Below, piece by piece: positions 25,789 to 34,281 of a stretch of DNA of 64,000 nt (position 1 is its first letter; every line of letters starts with the position of its first letter). Source of the DNA: Limisphaera sp026417315 (lineage in GTDB: Bacteria; Verrucomicrobiota; Verrucomicrobiia; Limisphaerales; Limisphaeraceae); contig NZ_JBMVQY010000002.1 of assembly GCF_049537125.1 (NCBI RefSeq), forward strand, positions 62,001 through 126,000, read 5' to 3'. A program made the translations under genes and the position numbers. The notes under the pieces were generated by a model. It ran no database searches. It was given only the letters and a program-made list of their open reading frames with translations, and was not told the DNA's origin.

Positions 25789-27861
25789 TCACCAGCTCAG
25801 TTCCAAGCGGTAGAAGGCCGCGGGCCCGTCGGGCGACACGGGCAGCGGCCAGAAGCTTGCTTCGGGACTGGCCGACCACGTCGTCACCGGAACCCATTCC
25901 AGGAGATTGGTGGACATCCAAAGGGTGCAGGGCACTGGCACGGGCGGAAGCTGCAACGACCAGCCGCCCTGGTCGGGATCCTTCACGACGGAGAGCACCG
26001 GAGCGCGGACGACGACCAGGTGAATCGGTGCACTCGTGGTGGCCCCTGCCGCGTTCGAAGCCACCAGATGATATCTTCCGGCATCCTCAATGCCTACGAA
26101 GGGCAGGAAGAGCACCTCATTTGTGGCCCCGGGCAAGAGGTGGCCGTCCCGTAGCCACTGGTATTGGATCGGTGCAAAGGCGCTGCAGGCGGTAAGACGA
26201 AACCCTGCCGACTCACCCTCTTTGCGCACCAGGGTTCGAACTGAGACCTCGGGGAAGAAGGGCCGTTGCCGGACCAGTCTGCTGAGCCGCAGATCAAACC
26301 AGAGATTTGTGGACGGGGAAAGAATCCGGTTGCGCACCCCGAGCGTGAACAATTCCGCCCGTTCCGAGGCTGAAAGCACGCGGCGGTAGAGGAACACCTC
26401 GTCCATGGCGAAACCGCCCTCCGAACGGTTCCGCCGCAGGGCCCGGAGGGGATTGGAGGTGGGGGAGGGGAGCTCGGCGGTCGTGCAATAGACGGGCCCT
26501 TGATCGACCTGGATACACGCCTGTGTGCCGTCGAACCAGGCGACGACAAAGCGCCACTGGCCCGGAAGCGTTCCCGGTGTCTCGTCCTGCACCTCCACGG
26601 CGCCAACCGCAAACCGGTAGCGGTTTGTGCGCGTTCCGGTGTAGTAGAGCCGAAACTCGCCCTCCTTCTCCAGAGCGACGCCGGGAGGATCATCGCCGGT
26701 GCTCCAGCCATAGGCAAACCAGCCGCCGACGGTAAAGGGGCCGTCGATTTGAAGCGCGGGTGTGCTCGCGGTTTCCAGCCACGTGGACGCCGAAGCGGCG
26801 TTCGATACGCAGGCACCGATCCGGCCCCCGGCACTCACCCAGCCGGTCCCCATGGGAACAAAATCGTGTCCGCCGACCAGATCCCGCCAGGGTGGCTCCG
26901 CCTCGTCCAGAGTCCAGAATGCCGTGGGGCTTGCGGAATTCCTGAAGGCGTGGAGCTCCACCGCCAGGGAATTGGGTCCTGCCCGCAAGTTCCCCGCAGG
27001 AATCTCAAAGGCGACGGTCGCAGGAGGCGCGGTGCCCTCGAGTGGAGACAACGCAGGGGTGTCCCATCGCAGCGGGCCCTCGGGCATGTTGATGCGTCGG
27101 ATTTCGACGCCGTTCAGATAAACCACCGCCCCCGGGCCGGCCTTCAACTGCACGAGCAGCGGAGCTTCCCACTGCTCCTCCCCCGGCTTGAACATCCCCC
27201 GGAAATAGGCAACGTCCACGGGCAGCAGGCTGCGCGAGGCCAGGGGCGTCCGACAGGGCAGTGCCCCCTGACCGAACGGGGCCGAGCCTTCTTCCCAGTC
27301 GTTCGTCATGCTCCCGGGCTCCCGCCACCTCTCGTCCTTGACGGGTTCGGTGCGGTATTGCCACCGGCTTCCGAAGGGAACCAGGGGTTCCAATTCCCAC
27401 GGGCTCATCACCGTCAGCCTGGCGACCGCGCTCGTGGCGGTGCCGTACTCGTTGCTGACCACGACGTGATACAGCCCGCCATCCAGAGGACTCAGATTGG
27501 TGAGAAGGAGCAGGGGTCGCGGGCTCCAGCCACTGCCGAGAGTCTCGCCATCCTTGAACCAAAGGTAAGACTTCGGTTCGGCCCCCAGGGCAGTCACGGT
27601 CAAGGCCGCCCAGTAGGATTGCGTTCGCACCAGGGATTGGGGATCTCCAAGGAGGCGGGGATGGCGCACCCAGCGACCGAGCACCCGCGCGAGCCGACTG
27701 GTCGAACGGCCATGAAGATTGGAAGCCACCACGTGATAAATCCCCTCGTCCGATGGGCCCATGGCTGGCAGCTGCAGCGCGCTTCCCGTTGCGCCCGCGG
27801 CCGCATCGGGCCCTCGGCTCCCTGGCGGAGCGCCGAGGCGGAGTGGTGAATCCTGTCCCAT
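25789..27861 (-). CDS. Ig-like and LamG-domain protein, apparently truncated at its N-terminus
   Basis: About 690 residues from an arbitrary ATG at 27861; the frame is open to 28152. It starts inside an Ig-like domain, since GATGSALQL and SDEGIYHVVASNLHG are the second half of one. A second Ig-like domain (FKDGETLGSG, YHVVVSNEYG), a beta domain, a LamG/concanavalin domain (FTVGGWFAYGW, AMDEVFLYRRVLSASERAELF) and a last Ig-like domain (QYQWLRDGHLLPGATNEVLFL, YHLVASNAAG) follow. The end resembles the FYRLEL strand common in exported verrucomicrobial proteins. No signal peptide is visible, though such proteins should be secreted. No PEP-CTERM tail. It may be a decaying gene. Confidence 0.6.
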   Translation of the reverse strand: MGQDSPLRLGAPPGSRGPDAAAGATGSALQLPAMGPSDEGIYHVVASNLHGRSTSRLARVLGRWVRHPRLLGDPQSLVRTQSYWAALTVTALGAEPKSYLWFKDGETLGSGWSPRPLLLLTNLSPLDGGLYHVVVSNEYGTATSAVARLTVMSPWELEPLVPFGSRWQYRTEPVKDERWREPGSMTNDWEEGSAPFGQGALPCRTPLASRSLLPVDVAYFRGMFKPGEEQWEAPLLVQLKAGPGAVVYLNGVEIRRINMPEGPLRWDTPALSPLEGTAPPATVAFEIPAGNLRAGPNSLAVELHAFRNSASPTAFWTLDEAEPPWRDLVGGHDFVPMGTGWVSAGGRIGACVSNAASASTWLETASTPALQIDGPFTVGGWFAYGWSTGDDPPGVALEKEGEFRLYYTGTRTNRYRFAVGAVEVQDETPGTLPGQWRFVVAWFDGTQACIQVDQGPVYCTTAELPSPTSNPLRALRRNRSEGGFAMDEVFLYRRVLSASERAELFTLGVRNRILSPSTNLWFDLRLSRLVRQRPFFPEVSVRTLVRKEGESAGFRLTACSAFAPIQYQWLRDGHLLPGATNEVLFLPFVGIEDAGRYHLVASNAAGATTSAPIHLVVVRAPVLSVVKDPDQGGWSLQLPPVPVPCTLWMSTNLLEWVPVTTWSASPEASFWPLPVSPDGPAAFYRLELSW

Positions 27862-28621
27862 CAGAGCGCACCGCTCCTTTTGGTTCGCCGGTGGAGGCAT
27901 CAAGCCTGGAAGCGGGAAAGAGTGCCGGTTGCGGACGCCGCGACAACGGGGTTGTGGGCCGGGCGAGCGAACTCTACGTCGCCGGCTGCGAAGACAAGTT
28001 GGCTTCCGTTCCCCGGGATTGGCTCCCCTCCGATCGAGCTCGAGATGTCCAGCCCACCTACCTACATCCGCCGCACGCATCGTGGGTCGTGCAAGTGCCC
28101 TTTGGCCAGTTAAGTCTGATTTCATCGGTCCACCAAACCGTGCGGATCCCATGGCCGGCCGGCTTCCAGGGACGACGCAAGGTCCAGCGTGGCCGGATCC
28201 CGTCTCGCACGAACGCGGACAGACTGCACAGGAGGTCCTACCGGCTCACTCCTGAATGCCAAACGCTTTCGGCTGGGCGCAGTCTCGCGTGGGCGCTCCA
28301 GAGGCAGACGAGCAAGCCCGTCAGCGCTTGCGCCAGCAGGCGAAACCATCCCCCCCAAATCCAGCTCAACCCGGGCCCGTATCGGGACTGCGGGGAAAGA
28401 AAAGGGCGGCTCGGGATCCTTTTCGACCATGGAAAGCCCGGGGATGGGGAGTGATGCCGGATGGCTGTTTCAATTGGGCCGGGACACGGGCGAAAGCCGA
28501 GGTCGCCGTCTCGGACACGGAAATCCTTTTGGTCGGAACCGTTTCTTGCACGACCGGTGTCCGAGACCGTCAACAGTCCCGTGACGGATTGAACCGGCGG
28601 AAGCCGCAAGCCCGCTCGCGG
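27862..28621. other. Gene-poor spacer between the Ig/LamG protein and the ECF sigma gene
   Basis: About 760 bases. The first 290 could be an N-terminal extension of the Ig/LamG frame, but the translation is Arg/Pro-rich and not Ig-like. The rest contains no credible gene. A TCGG-N11-GC arrangement near 28530-28550 is one base too long for a sigma54 promoter. No terminator is evident. Confidence 0.45.
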
Positions 28622-29221
28622 TCAAAGCCACGCCTGAAGTTCGGCCCGCAGAATCTGCCGGGCGCGGTAGAGGCGGGATTCCACCGCTTTGGCGGTGGTG
28701 CCCAAGATGGCAGCGGCCTCGGCTTGGGAAAGCTCCTCCCATTCACAAAGCACAACGGCTTCCCGCAATTCCGGGGGTAACTTCGCGACGGCCTGACGCA
28801 CGGCCTCCGCGCGTTCGCGGCTTAAAACAATGTCTGACGGGGAATGTACAGGCTCCACGCAGTCCGGGCTGCGACCCGTACCGGCCCAGGGATCCTCGGG
28901 CCCGGTGGGATCCGGTTCCCACGGGACCGTGGGATGTCGCCGGCGCCAGCGGATGCGATTGCGGGCCAGGTTGGTGGCGATGGTGAACAGCCAGGGGACA
29001 AACCGGTCGCGGGACCGGAACCGGCCTCGGGCCTGGTACACCCGCACGAACGTTTCCTGGGTCAGGTCGAGGGCGTCCTGTGGGTCCTGGAGGAGCCCCA
29101 ACAGCAGGCGGTGGACAGCTCTGCCATGGCGCTGCATCAAGGCATCCAGCGCGGCATCGTCGCCGGCGACCAGACGCTGCATGTCCGCGCGATCCTGGGC
29201 GTCGCTCTCAGGGGTGGCCAT
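28622..29221 (-). CDS. ECF sigma factor of a Cnr-like metal-response triad
   Basis: 199 residues. Region 2 is clear: DPQDALDLTQETFVRVYQARG, FRSRDRFVPWLFTIATNLARNRIRWRRR. Region 4 carries LPPELREAVVLCEWEELSQAEAAAILGTTAKAVESRLYRARQIL. The linker between them is about 45 residues and Pro/Gly/Asp-rich. It would direct RNA polymerase to a small regulon. It is the last gene of a three-gene set, with the ATG overlapping the preceding sensor gene by 14 bases. The order anti-sigma-like, periplasmic sensor-like, sigma factor is that of cnrY-cnrX-cnrH, and the divergent genes encode metal efflux. CnrH-like function is inference from order and context. Confidence 0.85.
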   Translation of the reverse strand: MATPESDAQDRADMQRLVAGDDAALDALMQRHGRAVHRLLLGLLQDPQDALDLTQETFVRVYQARGRFRSRDRFVPWLFTIATNLARNRIRWRRRHPTVPWEPDPTGPEDPWAGTGRSPDCVEPVHSPSDIVLSRERAEAVRQAVAKLPPELREAVVLCEWEELSQAEAAAILGTTAKAVESRLYRARQILRAELQAWL

Positions 29222-29708
29222 GTCGGTGAGAGGCGGCGGGGGCCATGGCCTGCTCGGTTTGCTCGTGCGCGGTCAGGGTGAGCCGCAGCATTTCGGCCAG
29301 GTAACGGCGGCCCTGCTCGGGGGGCATGGCCCGGCTGACTTCGGTGAAATGCTGGAGCATGCGGATTTGGCACTCGGCGCGCAGTGCGACCACTTGGCGC
29401 ACCAGCTCGGCAACCCGCGGGGTCAAGTCCGACCCACGCGCCAGCTCCGCTTCCAGTTCCGCTTTGGCGGCGGCGATTTTGGCGCACCACTCGCGGCACT
29501 GGGGCAGGTAACCCTCGTGCAACTGGCGGACGCGGGTCAGCTCCGCTTGACTCAGGCCGAATTCACGTCGGAGCCATTCGAGGTCGTCATGAGGGTTGCT
29601 AAAGCGCTCGGCGGACCAACGGGCCACCAGATGAGCACTGCTGAAAAAGAGACCGGCGGCCAGCAGGGCTGCGCAAAGCAGGGCCCAACCTGCGAGTCGA
29701 GGATTCAT
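29208..29708 (-). CDS. Periplasmic metal-sensor-like protein (CnrX/Spy-like fold)
   Basis: 166 residues. One N-terminal membrane helix (LAGWALLCAALLAAGLFFSS) anchors a periplasmic all-helical part with the pattern LEWLRREFGLSQAELTRVRQLHEGYLPQCREWC, then AKAELEAEL, and a third helix with QIRMLQHFTEVSRAMPPEQGRRYL. This is the four-helix hook of heavy-metal-resistance/Spy proteins. Possible metal ligands are His in NPHDD and in LQHF, Cys in PQCREWC and AECQ, and a C-terminal HRHGH. It starts with an ATGA overlap on the upstream gene and ends overlapping the sigma gene, the arrangement expected for a sensor controlling an anti-sigma factor. Confidence 0.75.
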   Translation of the reverse strand: MNPRLAGWALLCAALLAAGLFFSSAHLVARWSAERFSNPHDDLEWLRREFGLSQAELTRVRQLHEGYLPQCREWCAKIAAAKAELEAELARGSDLTPRVAELVRQVVALRAECQIRMLQHFTEVSRAMPPEQGRRYLAEMLRLTLTAHEQTEQAMAPAASHRHGHP

Positions 29709-30025
29709 GGCCAGGGACTCAGCGGACTGACTGCGGCAAGGTAGCGCTGCCGCGCCAGTTCTTCGGATTGTTGCCAGCCCAGAACGAGCCCCGTGACGGC
29801 GCCCAGCAGGGCGATCCCCCCCAACAGCGCCAGGGCACGCCGTGGCTCGCAAAGAAACCCCGCGGCTTCCATCAGCCAGGTGGCCCAGGCACCCGCGGAG
29901 GTTGCTTCGGTTTGTTCGATGCGCCGCCAGACTGCCGCGGCGAATCCCGGCGGCAACGTGCCCTCCGGCCTGGCCGCCCGCAACAACTGTCGCAGCGCGA
30001 TGTCGTCCGAATCGTTCGTTTTCAT
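29705..30025 (-). CDS. Small single-pass membrane protein, candidate anti-sigma factor (CnrY-like)
   Basis: 106 residues. A cytoplasmic N-terminal part carries LRQLLRAARPEGTLPPGFAAAVWRRIEQ, a pattern common in short anti-sigma-like proteins beside ECF genes, then one membrane helix (ALALLGGIALLGAVTGLVLGW) and a short external tail. Size and topology match CnrY, which holds CnrH through a short helical N-terminus. The first ATG giving this layout is at 30025; the open frame continues to 30115. It is the first gene of the triad. No zinc-binding ZAS motif (HxxxCxxC) is present. Anti-sigma function is inference. Confidence 0.65.
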   Translation of the reverse strand: MKTNDSDDIALRQLLRAARPEGTLPPGFAAAVWRRIEQTEATSAGAWATWLMEAAGFLCEPRRALALLGGIALLGAVTGLVLGWQQSEELARQRYLAAVSPLSPWP

Positions 30026-30555
30026 GAACCCGTCATCATGGTGGCGGCCGCGGCTGTCGGGTCCGGAAGCCTTTCGCCTTCGGGTCAGCTTAGGGCAGCC
30101 CTCCGGAGCCGGCAACGCCCAGCCGCGACCGGCCCGCTACTTGATTCTACCCCGGCCCTCCGAAATTCCCGCAGGAACGATCCGCATCTTTGCCGCTCGA
30201 GGTCCCAACGGCAGTTTCTCGGGCCGGAGGCGGGGACCCAGGTGGGGGTGGGCGGGAGCCGCCCCGGCCGGGCCCTGCCCCCAAAGGCCCAAGTACGTTG
30301 AGGCGCCCTTCGCCTGGATCGTGCATCTCAGCTGCCGGCGATTCGGATTGGGCTCCCTGCCGCGCTTGTCTGCGTTGCTGGGGCAAGCCCCGGAGGTTCG
30401 CGGAGCGTTTGCGTTCCGGCCCGGGCACGGGGCGACCCGTGGAAAGTTTGCGGGATTTGCTCGGGTTCGGGGTAATGCAGGTTGACGGGCAGCCGCCGCT
30501 GTGTGGCGAACCGGCCGCCCGTGATTCGGTATTGAGACACAAGACGACAAGTGCG
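30026..30555. promoter_or_regulatory. 530-base divergent region between the sigma triad and the efflux genes
   Basis: Both operons start outward from here, so their promoters should lie in it. No sigma70-type pair is convincing. TTGACG at 30482-30487 has no -10 at 16-18 bases. On the minus strand GGAATTTC lies about 20 bases upstream of GTAGAATC near 30146-30168, which might be an ECF-type pair, but nothing confirms this. No gene is supported inside the region. Confidence 0.4.
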
Positions 30556-30864
30556 ATGAAGACGAAACCGATGCTCCTGCTCGCGGGATGGGTGGGCAGT
30601 TTGGTGCTGACGCAGGCCCTGGTGGGCTGCGGTTCCGGCGGATCCAGCGCCAACGCCAAGCCCTATCCGTTGGATGTTTGCCTCGTCTCCGGAGAGAAAC
30701 TGGGCGGTCACGGTGCTCCGTACGTGTTTGTGCACGAGGGCCAGGAGATCAAGCTCTGCTGCAAAAGTTGTCTGAAAGACTTTCGGGCCGAACCGGCCAG
30801 GTATCTTCAGAAGCTGGCATCCGGCGGCGGAACGGACGGGCCAAATCCCGGCCATGCCCACTGA
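30556..30864 (+). CDS. Lipoprotein with YHS/TRASH-like metal-binding motif
   Basis: 102 residues. A lipoprotein signal peptide with lipobox ALVGC (Cys near residue 25) leads to a compact domain with CLVSGEKLGGHG and IKLCCKSCLKDF. These Cys pairs are spaced like the YHS/TRASH domains of copper-sensing and copper-handling proteins. The C-terminus is GPNPGHAH, adding His. It sits between the divergent region and the RND operon, 396 bases upstream of the channel gene, and probably binds or buffers metal at the envelope. The longer open frame upstream of 30556 has no signal-peptide character. Confidence 0.72.
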   Translation: MKTKPMLLLAGWVGSLVLTQALVGCGSGGSSANAKPYPLDVCLVSGEKLGGHGAPYVFVHEGQEIKLCCKSCLKDFRAEPARYLQKLASGGGTDGPNPGHAH

Positions 30865-31260
30865 GGCGGTCGGCCTGCCACTGCACCGCGTCCTCGCCAC
30901 TGCGGCTGCGGAAGCGTCGTGGAACCTTCCGCCCGACACATCAGGGAAAGCGGGGCGGGGGAGGTGTTGGCCGCGCACGTCGACCGGAACGGGCACGAAG
31001 CCCGCGGGGGGAGCGCGGGGTGGTCAACGGCGTGGGTCGGGCCGGCGCGGTCCGGGAACGAGGCGGGCGATTCGGTCGCGGCAGTCGGGCCGGGTCGGGA
31101 GTGCAAAGAGTTTGCGCTGAGGGTTCCTGCTGCGGGACTTCGAAAGGAGAGGCGGGTTCCGGCACGGGTTCCAAGGCTGAGTGCGATCGCGGGTCAGCCG
31201 GGCGGAGAGCTTGCGACTGCGGGTGCGAACCGTCCAAGAGGCAGAGCCGGGCCGGGTGCA
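30865..31260. other. 396-base gap between the lipoprotein and channel genes
   Basis: The channel's frame is open back to 30919, but the translation before 31261 is Gly/Arg/Ala-rich and not signal-peptide-like. I see no terminator or clear promoter; the genes may still be co-transcribed. Confidence 0.4.
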
Positions 31261-32808
31261 ATGACATCGAAATCTGAAGCTGGGCGGCAACGGATCCATG
31301 GCCGGGCCATGCGCTGGTGGGGTTGCCGCTGGCTGCGGAGCCCGGGCAGCGTGGTCCGGATGCGGTCGACAGCCCTCGGGCTTTCGATGACCCTGGGCCT
31401 GGGGTTGGCCGGAAGCGGATGTCGCGGCATATCCACGCCACCGGAGGTTCAGGCCCGCGCGGAGTTGCAGCGGGTGCGGGTGCAGTGGGAAAGGGACCCC
31501 ACCAACGGCCCGGCGTCGGCGTTGAGCCCCTCTGCCACGTTGCCCGATCTGGTGCTGTTTGCGGTGCGCAATCACCCCTCGGTTCGAGCGGCCTATTCGG
31601 AATGGGTTGCGGCTGTGGAGCGCATCACGCTTGCGCGGTCGCTGCCCGATCCTCGCCTGTCGTTCGAATCGGACATCGCGGATGTGGTGATGACCGTCAT
31701 GCCGGGGGTCATGCAGGAGTTCCCCGGCCCGGGCAAGCTCCGCGCGGCGGCCGCGGTGGCCGGCGCCGAGAGCCGGGCCAAATACTTCGCGTTCGAGCGG
31801 ATGGTGCTGCAGACGGCTTATGAGGTTCAACGGGCGTATTACGAATGGTGGTTTTCGGAGGAACGATTGCGCCTCCTGCGCCGCTCACTCGAAGTGCTGA
31901 ACGCGCTGGAGGCGGCTGCGCGCGCGCAAAACGCTGCCGGACGCACCTCCATCGAGGCGGTTTACCGGGCCCAGATGGACCGCGATCGCGTGGGAACCGA
32001 GATCGCGAACCTTGAGGACTTGCGTCGGGCATGGCGCGCGCAAGTGAAAGGCGCGCTGGGCCTCGGGCCGGAGCTCCCGGACCCTCCGCTTCCTGCCCGC
32101 TTCGAAAGCACCCCGCTGGAAGTCGATGCCGAGACGCTTTTGGAGACGGCCTTTGCTCGGAACCCGCGGCTCCGCCAGATGGAGGCGGAAGTGCGAATGG
32201 CCGAGGCCGACCTGACGCTGGCCGCCAAATCGCGGGTTCCGGACTTCAGTCTGGGTGTGATGTCCGATTTGAAGGCGGCGCCGGTGATGTTTCGACCCTT
32301 GGCCGGGATGACCCTGCCGGTGTGGCGAGACAAAATCGCCGCTGAAATCGCGCGTGCTCAGGCGCAGAAGGACGCGGCGCAAGCCCGCCTGAATGCCGAG
32401 CAGATCCAGCTCGCGGTGGACCTGGCCGTCAAGAGCTTCGAATACCGCCAGTGGACGCGAAACCTGACGCTGCTGCAGGATCGCCTCCTGCCCAGGGCCC
32501 GGCAGACGTTGGAGACCGCCCGCGCGGGCCTTGGGGTGGGACGGACGGATCTGATCGAGGTGTTGGAAGCCGAACGCGCGTGGCTGGAGCTGGGGTTGCA
32601 GGAACTCGAAGCCCGAGCCCGTCGGGAGATTCTTCTGGCGGAGTTGTCTCTGCTCATTGCAGGCCTGCCTCCAGCAGGTGCGGAATGGCTTTCCTCATCC
32701 GCTGAGGCTCGGGGGCAACCAGCCGCAACACGGGCTGCATTCTCAGAATTCTCGCAAAAAGCCCCCGACACGGGCGCAGCGTTGCCGCATCAAGAAACCA
32801 GCCCATGA
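31261..32808 (+). CDS. Outer-membrane efflux channel (CusC/TolC family)
   Basis: Up to 515 residues, the outer-membrane exit duct of the RND pump. A lipobox-like GLAGSGC (Cys near residue 54) follows the hydrophobic stretch STALGLSMTLGLGLAGSG, so the lipidated start is probably one of the internal ATGs, at 31309 or 31360. Two OEP repeats are visible, each with a long alpha-helical barrel segment: LVLFAVRNHPSVRAAYSEWV in the first and LLETAFARNPRLRQMEAEV in the second, with ALGLGPELPDPPLP between them. RMVLQTAYEVQRAYYEW and LEVLEAERAWLEL match the coiled coils. The stop overlaps the adaptor start as ATGA. Confidence 0.82.
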   Translation: MTSKSEAGRQRIHGRAMRWWGCRWLRSPGSVVRMRSTALGLSMTLGLGLAGSGCRGISTPPEVQARAELQRVRVQWERDPTNGPASALSPSATLPDLVLFAVRNHPSVRAAYSEWVAAVERITLARSLPDPRLSFESDIADVVMTVMPGVMQEFPGPGKLRAAAAVAGAESRAKYFAFERMVLQTAYEVQRAYYEWWFSEERLRLLRRSLEVLNALEAAARAQNAAGRTSIEAVYRAQMDRDRVGTEIANLEDLRRAWRAQVKGALGLGPELPDPPLPARFESTPLEVDAETLLETAFARNPRLRQMEAEVRMAEADLTLAAKSRVPDFSLGVMSDLKAAPVMFRPLAGMTLPVWRDKIAAEIARAQAQKDAAQARLNAEQIQLAVDLAVKSFEYRQWTRNLTLLQDRLLPRARQTLETARAGLGVGRTDLIEVLEAERAWLELGLQELEARARREILLAELSLLIAGLPPAGAEWLSSSAEARGQPAATRAAFSEFSQKAPDTGAALPHQETSP

Positions 32809-34265
32809 ACGCGAGACCTTCGATGGAGCTTGTCTGTCAGACCGGGAGATTCCTCCTGCTCGTTGTGGTGTTGGGATTGCTGGCATGGGCCGGGGTGGGT
32901 TGCCAACGCCCGGCCGGCCCGGCCGGACAGAAATACCACTGCCCCATGCACCCCACCTACATCACCGATCGGCCCGGCGACTGCCCGATTTGCGGGATGC
33001 GCCTGGTTCCGATCAAGGACGTGGCCACCGCGGGTCCGGCCGGCGGGGACTCCTCGGGACACGAACCATCCGCCGCCCTGGCGCACATTCAGCCGGGCCA
33101 GTTTTACTGCCCCATGCATCCCGAGGTGGTCCAAGACGGACCGGGCCGCTGCCCGAAGTGCGATATGCACCTGGTGGAAAAGAAGGCGGACGAGGGCAGG
33201 CCGGACCAGCCGCCGGCGCCGCCCGCTTGGGCGAAGACCGTTCCCGGACGCACGATGATCCATCTCTCTCCGGAAAAAAGGCAGTTGATCGGACTGACCC
33301 TCGCCCCGGTGGAACGGCGCCGGTTGGTGCGAACGCTCCGCACGGCGGCCGTCGTGGAGCACGACGAAACTCGTTTTTACCGCGTCGCCCCTCGGTTTGC
33401 CGGCTGGGTGCGCAAACTATACGTCAACTTCACGGGCGCACCGGTGGAACGCGGCCAGCCCATGCTCCGCGTGTACAGCCCGGAGCTGTATGCCGCGCAA
33501 AACGACTACTTGGTGGCCTGGAGGGCGTGGCAGCAGTTGCCCCCGGATGCCCACGCGGAAACCCGTGCAGCGGCCCGGGCCTTGTGGGAGGCTGCCCGCC
33601 TCCGGCTGGAGCTGCTGGAAATGGAGGAGACAGAAATCCGCGCGCTGGAGGAGCGAGGCCAGGCCGCCGCGGAGATCGAGTTCCGCGCCCCGGTGTCGGG
33701 TCACGTGGTGCAAAAGCGCGTCGTGGAAGGACAGGCGTTTCAGGGAGGGGAGACGCTGCTGGAGGTGGCCGACCTGTCCCGGTTGTGGTTGCGGGCGTTT
33801 GTGTTTGAGATGGATCTGCCGCGCATTGCGGTGGGACAGCCGGCCCTCGTGCGGTTTCCCCAATGGCCGGACCGGACCTATCCGGCCCGGGTCAGCTTCG
33901 TGTATCCGCACATCGAACCGCGGACGCGCCGGGCCGAGCTGCGCCTGGAACTGGACAATCCCCGCCATGAAATCCGGCCCGACATGTGGGCGGACGTGGA
34001 ACTGGTACTGGATGCAGGGGAGCGACTGGCGGTGCCAGCGAGTGCGTTGATTGACACCGGACTGCGGATGGTGGCGTTTGTGGATCGCGGGGACGGACAT
34101 TTGGAGCCGCGGGAGGTGCAGGTGGGATGGCGCACGGAGGATTTTTACGAGGTGCGATCCGGTTTGGCGGAGGGCGAGCGGGTGGTGACTCGGGCGCTGT
34201 TCCTGGTGGATGCGGAAAGCCAGCTGAAGGCTGCGATGGCCGCCATGGGGGCCCATGCGCATTGA
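32805..34265 (+). CDS. RND efflux periplasmic adaptor with two heavy-metal-binding (HMBD) modules (CusB-like)
   Basis: 486 residues. A lipoprotein-like signal ends in WAGVGC (Cys about 33). Two HMBD modules follow: YHCPMHPTYITDRP with CPICGM (about 43-70), and FYCPMHPEVVQDGP with CPKCDM (about 101-128). The membrane-fusion part begins near KRQLIGLTLAPVERR, with the barrel-sandwich halves VAPRFAGWVRKLYV and FRAPVSGHVVQKRVVEGQ flanking a helical hairpin, then GQPALVRFPQWPDRTY. The CPMHP modules probably collect metal ions (copper or silver in characterised relatives) and hand them to the pump. It is coupled to the channel gene by an ATGA overlap. Confidence 0.88.
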   Translation: MNARPSMELVCQTGRFLLLVVVLGLLAWAGVGCQRPAGPAGQKYHCPMHPTYITDRPGDCPICGMRLVPIKDVATAGPAGGDSSGHEPSAALAHIQPGQFYCPMHPEVVQDGPGRCPKCDMHLVEKKADEGRPDQPPAPPAWAKTVPGRTMIHLSPEKRQLIGLTLAPVERRRLVRTLRTAAVVEHDETRFYRVAPRFAGWVRKLYVNFTGAPVERGQPMLRVYSPELYAAQNDYLVAWRAWQQLPPDAHAETRAAARALWEAARLRLELLEMEETEIRALEERGQAAAEIEFRAPVSGHVVQKRVVEGQAFQGGETLLEVADLSRLWLRAFVFEMDLPRIAVGQPALVRFPQWPDRTYPARVSFVYPHIEPRTRRAELRLELDNPRHEIRPDMWADVELVLDAGERLAVPASALIDTGLRMVAFVDRGDGHLEPREVQVGWRTEDFYEVRSGLAEGERVVTRALFLVDAESQLKAAMAAMGAHAH

Positions 34266-34281
34266 GCCGGGAGCGTGTGGC

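Noticed and set aside
28122..28430. Small minus-strand frame upstream of the Ig/LamG gene as the missing N-terminus
   Set aside because: Its translation has no signal peptide and no Ig-like strands, and a frameshift would not join it to the observed domain.
28530..28560. Sigma54 promoter (GG and TTGC elements) near the ECF sigma gene
   Set aside because: The distance between GG and GC is 11 or 15 bases, where 10 is required.
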